The translations under genes were made by a program, and so were the position numbers. The notes under the pieces are model-generated. The model was given only the letters and a program-made list of their open reading frames with translations, made no database searches and was not told the DNA's origin. From Amycolatopsis thermoflava N1165 (lineage in GTDB: Bacteria > Actinomycetota > Actinomycetes > Mycobacteriales > Pseudonocardiaceae), in contig NZ_KI421511.1 of the NCBI RefSeq assembly GCF_000473265.1, positions 7,271,909-7,335,908 of the forward strand: a DNA stretch of 64,000 nucleotides, given 5' to 3'. Positions 60,060-64,000 of the stretch are shown piece after piece; position 1 is the stretch's first letter, and each line of letters opens with the position of its first letter.

Positions 60060-60944
60060 ATGTCGATCACTGTTCTGGACACCTGCTCCGCCATGCGCCG
60101 GATCCTGCGGGCCCCGGTCGCCGAGCGCACCGAGCTGCTGCGTTCCATGCTCGAGGCCAACCGGGGCATGTACCGCTACTTCCCCGGTGAGCTCGATCTG
60201 GTGGCCCTGCACCACCAGTCGGCCGGGTTCCCGGTCGACCGGGACGAGGAGCGGTGCCTCGAAGCGCTGGACACGCTGGAGGCGGCCGGGGCTTGGGAGC
60301 GGATGCAACGCGCGCTCGACGACGCCCTCGTCGTGCTGTCGGAGGCGAACCCGGGCCTGGCGGCCCCGGACATCACCGTGCTGTTCGTCCTCGGCGATCC
60401 GGGTGACGAGCACTTCATGGGTCCCTGCAAGGGGTTGACCGGGTTCGGCGGCATCTCGGGCAACATCGCGATCACGTTCTGGCCCTTCCCGGAGAACGTG
60501 GAGCGGCTGGAAGCCACCGCCGTGCACGAACTCCACCACAACCTGCGGTGGGCGCCGGGCGGGGTCGTGTGGGACCCGACGACCGTCACGGTCGGCGATC
60601 ACGTGGTCGGCGAGGGCCTGGCCGACGCCTTCGCCCGGGAGCTCTACGGCGAAGAGCTCGGCCCGGCCCGCATCGGCGTGCCGTACCGGCACGACGACGA
60701 GGTGTTCGCGAAGGTGCTCACCGGTCTCGACGTGACGGGCATGGAGAACTTCACCGCCTGGGTGCACGGTGACCCGGGCGCCGAGCGCATGGGCGTCACC
60801 CCGGTGGGGTTGCCGATGGGCGGCGGGTACGCCGCGGGCCTCCGGCTGGTCGACACCTACCTGGCGGCGACGGGGACGACCGCGGCGCAGGCCCTGCACG
60901 TCGAGGCGTCGGAGATCATCGCCGCCACGCTCGGGCGCGGGTGA
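60060..60944 (+). CDS. DUF2268 putative zinc-dependent protease
   Basis: 294 residues. Zinc motif H156-E157-L-H-H160 in 'ATAVHELHHNLRW', and a distal Glu in 'VVGEGLADAFARELYGEEL' as the third ligand. DUF2268 members (such as Bacillus YjaZ) are predicted cytosolic metallopeptidases of unknown substrate. No signal peptide. Predicted leaderless: the -10 box TAACGT ends 7 bases before the ATG. Operon with the TipA-type regulator 12 bases downstream. Confidence 0.82.
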   Translation: MSITVLDTCSAMRRILRAPVAERTELLRSMLEANRGMYRYFPGELDLVALHHQSAGFPVDRDEERCLEALDTLEAAGAWERMQRALDDALVVLSEANPGLAAPDITVLFVLGDPGDEHFMGPCKGLTGFGGISGNIAITFWPFPENVERLEATAVHELHHNLRWAPGGVVWDPTTVTVGDHVVGEGLADAFARELYGEELGPARIGVPYRHDDEVFAKVLTGLDVTGMENFTAWVHGDPGAERMGVTPVGLPMGGGYAAGLRLVDTYLAATGTTAAQALHVEASEIIAATLGRG

Positions 60945-60956
60945 CACACTGCGACC

Positions 60957-61715
60957 ATGGAGTGGACCATCCAGGAGCTCGCGGCGCGGGCCGGCATCAC
61001 CAGCCGGACCCTGCGCCACTACGACCGCGTCGGGCTCCTGACGCCCTCCCGGATCGGCGCGAACGGCTACCGCTACTACGACGCCACCGCCGTGGCGCGG
61101 CTGCAGCGGATCCTGCTCATGCGCCGGCTCGGGATGGGCCTGCCCGCCATCGCCGGCGTACTGGCCGAGGAGGTGGACGTGTGCGACGGGCTGCGCGCCC
61201 ACATCGCTCAGCTGGAAGGGGAACGGGACCGCATCGACCGGCAGATCCGGTCGGTGCGGCACACCCTGGAAGCGCTCGAGGCGGGCGCGGAGCCGCAGAT
61301 GGACGTCATGCTGGCGGGGTTCAACGACCACTACGAGGAAGAGGTGGTCTCCCGCTGGGGTGAGCGCGCGTTCCGCGCGGCGAACGACTGGTGGCACGGC
61401 AAGACGCTCGACCAGCAGCGAGCCTGGAAGCGGGCCGCCGAGGACCTCGTCGCCGCCTGGGTCGCGGCGGCGAGGAGCGGGATCTCCGCGACCTCGGAGC
61501 CCGCACAGGCGCTCGCGGCCCGGCACGTCGAATGGCTGAGCCGGATCCCGGGCACCCCCACCGCCGACGGCGACCGGGAACGCTCGATCGAAATGGTGCA
61601 CGCCATCGGCGACATGTACGTCGACGATCCCCGCTACGCGGGCATGTACGAGGACGCCACGAAGGCAGCCTTCGTCCGCGACGCGCTCCAGGCGTACGCG
61701 CGGACCCGGATGTAG
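60957..61715 (+). CDS. MerR family regulator with TipAS ligand domain
   Basis: 252 residues. MerR HTH (~1-70) 'TIQELAARAGITSRTLRHYD' 'RVGLLTPSRIGANGYRYYDA' 'RLQRILLMRRLGMGLPAIAG', a long coiled coil (~75-115), then a globin-like TipAS domain (~130-250) 'WGERAFRAANDWWHGKTLDQ' and 'DPRYAGMYEDATKAAFVRDA'. TipAL of Streptomyces binds thiopeptide antibiotics covalently and activates its own promoter. Here the Cys used by TipAS for covalent capture is not visible in the C-terminal part, so the ligand may differ. Autoregulation through 60022-60052 is likely. Confidence 0.9.
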   Translation: MEWTIQELAARAGITSRTLRHYDRVGLLTPSRIGANGYRYYDATAVARLQRILLMRRLGMGLPAIAGVLAEEVDVCDGLRAHIAQLEGERDRIDRQIRSVRHTLEALEAGAEPQMDVMLAGFNDHYEEEVVSRWGERAFRAANDWWHGKTLDQQRAWKRAAEDLVAAWVAAARSGISATSEPAQALAARHVEWLSRIPGTPTADGDRERSIEMVHAIGDMYVDDPRYAGMYEDATKAAFVRDALQAYARTRM

Positions 61716-61752
61716 CCGCGCCGCGGCCTCAGCCATCCACAAAGGACGATTC

Positions 61753-62343
61753 TCAGGTCGTCTCTTCCGCCTGCCGCGAGCGGCCCAGCGTGATGAAGAA
61801 GCACTCGTGGCACTCGAACCAGATGTTGTGGTAGGAGTCGACGAGCACTCCAGTCAGATGGCTGTCCGAACCGGCCCCGAAGGCTTCCCGTGCCCGGGTG
61901 AACCGGTCGCTGTACCCGGCGAAATGCGGTGCTCCCGGCGTGATCTCCGCCAGGATCCGCTGCACCCCGCTGTCCACGGCGGCGAGCGGGGCGACGAAGT
62001 CCGCGGGCCCCTGGGTTTCGGCGCGGCCCTGCCAGTCCGCGCACAACTGCTTCAGCTCGTCGTTGAGCTTCCGGAAGGTCTCGTAGTGCTCGGCGACGAG
62101 CGCGCGGGCCTCCGGGCTGATCCCCGTCATCCGCGCCTCCGCGGACTGCTTGCCCGCCGCGGTGATCTTCCACCCCAGTCGCGGCTTGCCGGTGTCCTCG
62201 GCAAGGCCGCGGGACGCCAGTTCGAGCAGGGTGGCCGAAACCCGCCCCGGAGTGGAGCCGAGCGCCGCTGCGAGCGACTCGGGTGTGGCACGTCCCCTGA
62301 TGCGGAGAACGTGCAGCATCGGCGCCGCGATGTCGGCGGTCAT
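61753..62343 (-). CDS. Winged-helix protein divergent from PPDK
   Basis: 196 residues from ATG 62343 (GAGGAGG upstream). N-terminal winged helix (~8-65): 'LHVLRIRGRATPESLAAALG' 'STPGRVSATLLELASRGLAE' followed by a wing. The rest (~75-190) is helical with a terminal 'SYHNIWFECHECFFITLGRS' segment containing H/C/H/C residues that could bind metal. The family is unknown to me. Divergence by 88 bases from the pyruvate phosphate dikinase gene suggests it regulates it. Confidence 0.65.
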   Translation of the reverse strand: MTADIAAPMLHVLRIRGRATPESLAAALGSTPGRVSATLLELASRGLAEDTGKPRLGWKITAAGKQSAEARMTGISPEARALVAEHYETFRKLNDELKQLCADWQGRAETQGPADFVAPLAAVDSGVQRILAEITPGAPHFAGYSDRFTRAREAFGAGSDSHLTGVLVDSYHNIWFECHECFFITLGRSRQAEETT

Positions 62344-62431
62344 CGGTGGTTCCTCCTCGGTCCCTGAGCGAGTACCCTTCCGCTTTTCCTTCCCCGAGCG
62401 GGATTCGAGCCACCCGAGCACAGGAGCGGAC

Positions 62432-64000
62432 ATGCGTGTGACAGCGATCGGAGCGCCGAGGGTACTGATCCTCGACGGCTCCGTCGACCCGGACCCGGTG
62501 GTCGTCGGCGGCAAGGCAGCCGGTATCGCGCGCATGATCTCCGCGGGTTTCCCGGTGCCGCCCGCGTTCGCGGTGTCCACCGCGGTGTGCCGGGACTTCC
62601 TCGCCGGCGGTGACCCCGTGCTCGACGCGGTGTGGGCCGAAATCCGTGCTGCGATGGGCCATTTGGAGCAACAGACCGGCAAGGAGTTCGGCTCGGCCGA
62701 CGCGCCGCTGCTCGTCTCCGTGCGCAGCGGTGCCGCGACGAGCATGCCCGGCATGATGGACACGGTCCTCAACCTGGGGCTGACCCCGGAGATCGCGGAG
62801 GGACTGGCACGCACCCGCGGCGCGGAGTACGCGCGCGACACCCGAAGCCGCTTCGAAAAGCTCTTCTCCGAAGTTGTCGGCGAGGAAGTCCCGGCCGATC
62901 CGTGGGACCAGCTGCGTCTCGCGATCGCGGCCGTCTTCCGGTCCTGGCGCTCGCCCCGTGCGGTGGCCTACCGGCGCAAACACCGGCTCGACGACGACGC
63001 GGGCACCGCCGTCACCGTGCAGGCGATGGTGTTCGGCAACGCCGACGAGCGCTCCGGAACCGGCGTTCTGTTCACCCGCAACCCGTCCACGGGCGAGCCC
63101 GCACCGTTCGGCGAGTGGCTGACCCGCGCGCAGGGTGAGGACGTGGTGTCCGGTGCCCGGGCGCCCGAGCCGCTGGACGCGCTTGCGCGGCTCCTGCCCG
63201 ACGTCCACGCCCGGCTCCTCGACCACGCGCGACGTCTCGAACAGCGCAATCGCGATGTGCAGGACGTCGAGTTCACGGTGGAGAGCGGCAGGCTCTGGCT
63301 GCTGCAGACGCGTTCGGCGAAACGTTCTCCGCGCGGTGCGGTCGCTTTCGCCGCGGCGCTCGCCCGGGAAGGTCTCATCTCGCCTGCGGAAGCCGTCTCC
63401 CGGGTGACCGCGGACCAGGTGCGAGCCCTGCTGGCGCCCGGCTTGGACCCCGGCGCACGCGCCGCGGCCGCCCTGGTGGCGCGCGGCACGCCGGCCTGCC
63501 CGGGGGTGGGCGCCGGGGTCGTCGTGACCGACCCGGACGAGGCCGAAGCCCGTGCCGCCGACGGTGCGGCGGTGGTGCTCGCCCGCCGGACGACCAGCCC
63601 GCACGACCTGCACGGGATGCTCGCCGCCGCCGCGATCGTGACCGAGGTCGGTGGCGCCACCTCGCACGCGGCCGTGGTCAGCCGCGAACTCGGGGTGCCC
63701 TGCGTGGTCGGGTGCGGTGAGGGCACCGTGACCGCACTCGACGGTGGGACGGTCACCGTGTGCGGCGACACCGGCGAAGTGCTGCGAGGCGAACTCCCGG
63801 TCCGCACGGTGTCCGAAGTGGACGACGAAGACCTGCGCCTTCTCACGCGGTGGGCACGTGCGGTCGCACCGCTCGCGGCTTGGCGCCCGGACGAGGCGCC
63901 CGCCGGGGCCGAGGTCGTCCACGGGCTCGACGTCTCGTCGGACTCGGCTGTCGCGAACGCCTTGCGTGACAACGTTCGCGCCGTTGTCACCGACCATCCG
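62432..64000 (+). CDS. ppdK: Pyruvate phosphate dikinase, compact form, 3' end outside window
   Basis: 523 residues visible from ATG 62432 (AGGAGCGG upstream), open to the window end. PPDK hallmarks: 'VGGKAAGIARMISAGFPVPP' (N-terminal ATP-grasp), 'VSVRSGAATSMPGMMDTVLN' , 'GNADERSGTGVLFTRNPSTG', 'FTVESGRLWLLQTRSAKRSP', and the phospho-His loop 'TEVGGATSHAAVVSRELGVP' with His412. In canonical enzymes this His is at about 455, so ~40 residues are missing from the ATP-binding half, mainly between the SVRSG and GNADE motifs. It interconverts pyruvate and PEP; the PEP/pyruvate barrel would follow. Confidence 0.88.
   Translation, partial: MRVTAIGAPRVLILDGSVDPDPVVVGGKAAGIARMISAGFPVPPAFAVSTAVCRDFLAGGDPVLDAVWAEIRAAMGHLEQQTGKEFGSADAPLLVSVRSGAATSMPGMMDTVLNLGLTPEIAEGLARTRGAEYARDTRSRFEKLFSEVVGEEVPADPWDQLRLAIAAVFRSWRSPRAVAYRRKHRLDDDAGTAVTVQAMVFGNADERSGTGVLFTRNPSTGEPAPFGEWLTRAQGEDVVSGARAPEPLDALARLLPDVHARLLDHARRLEQRNRDVQDVEFTVESGRLWLLQTRSAKRSPRGAVAFAAALAREGLISPAEAVSRVTADQVRALLAPGLDPGARAAAALVARGTPACPGVGAGVVVTDPDEAEARAADGAAVVLARRTTSPHDLHGMLAAAAIVTEVGGATSHAAVVSRELGVPCVVGCGEGTVTALDGGTVTVCGDTGEVLRGELPVRTVSEVDDEDLRLLTRWARAVAPLAAWRPDEAPAGAEVVHGLDVSSDSAVANALRDNVRAVVTDHP

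Overview
The window is about 70% GC or more, uses GTG and TTG starts freely, and packs genes tightly with many ATGA/GTGA stop-start overlaps. Together with a GlfT2-type galactofuranosyltransferase, an NDMA-type (mycofactocin-linked) methanol dehydrogenase, DUF6292, excalibur and RsbRST proteins, this points to a filamentous actinomycete of the Pseudonocardiaceae, most likely Amycolatopsis or a close relative. The genus is inferred from gene content only.

Layout. 1-8460: glycan genes (GT4, GT2, GT9, SAM methyltransferase, HldE-type heptose kinase/adenylyltransferase) interrupted by small housekeeping and regulatory genes. 8617-18557: scattered single genes (FUSC transporter, GNAT, GAF-ANTAR RNA-binding antiterminator, cupin, SDR, a hydrolase/SnoaL/quinone-reductase operon with divergent TetR, epimerase, phytoene-desaturase-like flavoprotein). 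18587-30570: two ~445 bp composite palindromic elements in opposite orientation bracket an 11 kb block of partner-switching genes: RsbR-RsbS-RsbT-(RsbT/RsbX fusion)-PP2C in one overlapping operon, three further STAS proteins, an RsbW-like kinase, and a 1349-residue hybrid kinase that ends in a PP2C phosphatase and an anti-sigma-type ATPase. No sigma factor is present. 30599-41345: GlfT2, DUF3224, AraC regulator, a KDG kinase/IclR/KDPG aldolase operon followed by a broken second copy of the aldolase 3' end, GCS2 ligase, thioredoxin-reductase-like protein, methyltransferase, an 89 bp tandem repeat that runs into a beheaded ABC permease, and a sortase/excalibur pair.

41558-56945 is a coherent C1/C2 alcohol-oxidation island: acetyl-CoA synthetase, GAF-wHTH regulator, aldehyde dehydrogenase, DUF779, NDMA-type methanol dehydrogenase, a MoxR ATPase and VWA protein that both carry His-rich stretches, a probable mycofactocin-glycan methyltransferase (MftM), an acetate-type transporter, a NarL-type two-component system, a second iron-type alcohol dehydrogenase and a Ni/Co transporter. 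Two DNA motifs tie it together: a CCAAC repeat upstream of both acs and the aldehyde dehydrogenase, and a 20 bp palindrome upstream of both alcohol dehydrogenases.

56959-58741 holds a Ro60 orthologue (Rsr, TROVE + VWA). Just upstream on the same strand, with its own candidate promoter, is a sequence that folds as a bacterial Y RNA: a ~20 bp terminal stem enclosing a tRNA-like T-arm. After a cytochrome P450, 60022-61715 is a DUF2268 metalloprotease/TipA-type MerR operon whose promoter shows the 19 bp spacer and dyad expected of a MerR operator. The window ends inside a compact pyruvate phosphate dikinase gene divergent from a winged-helix protein.
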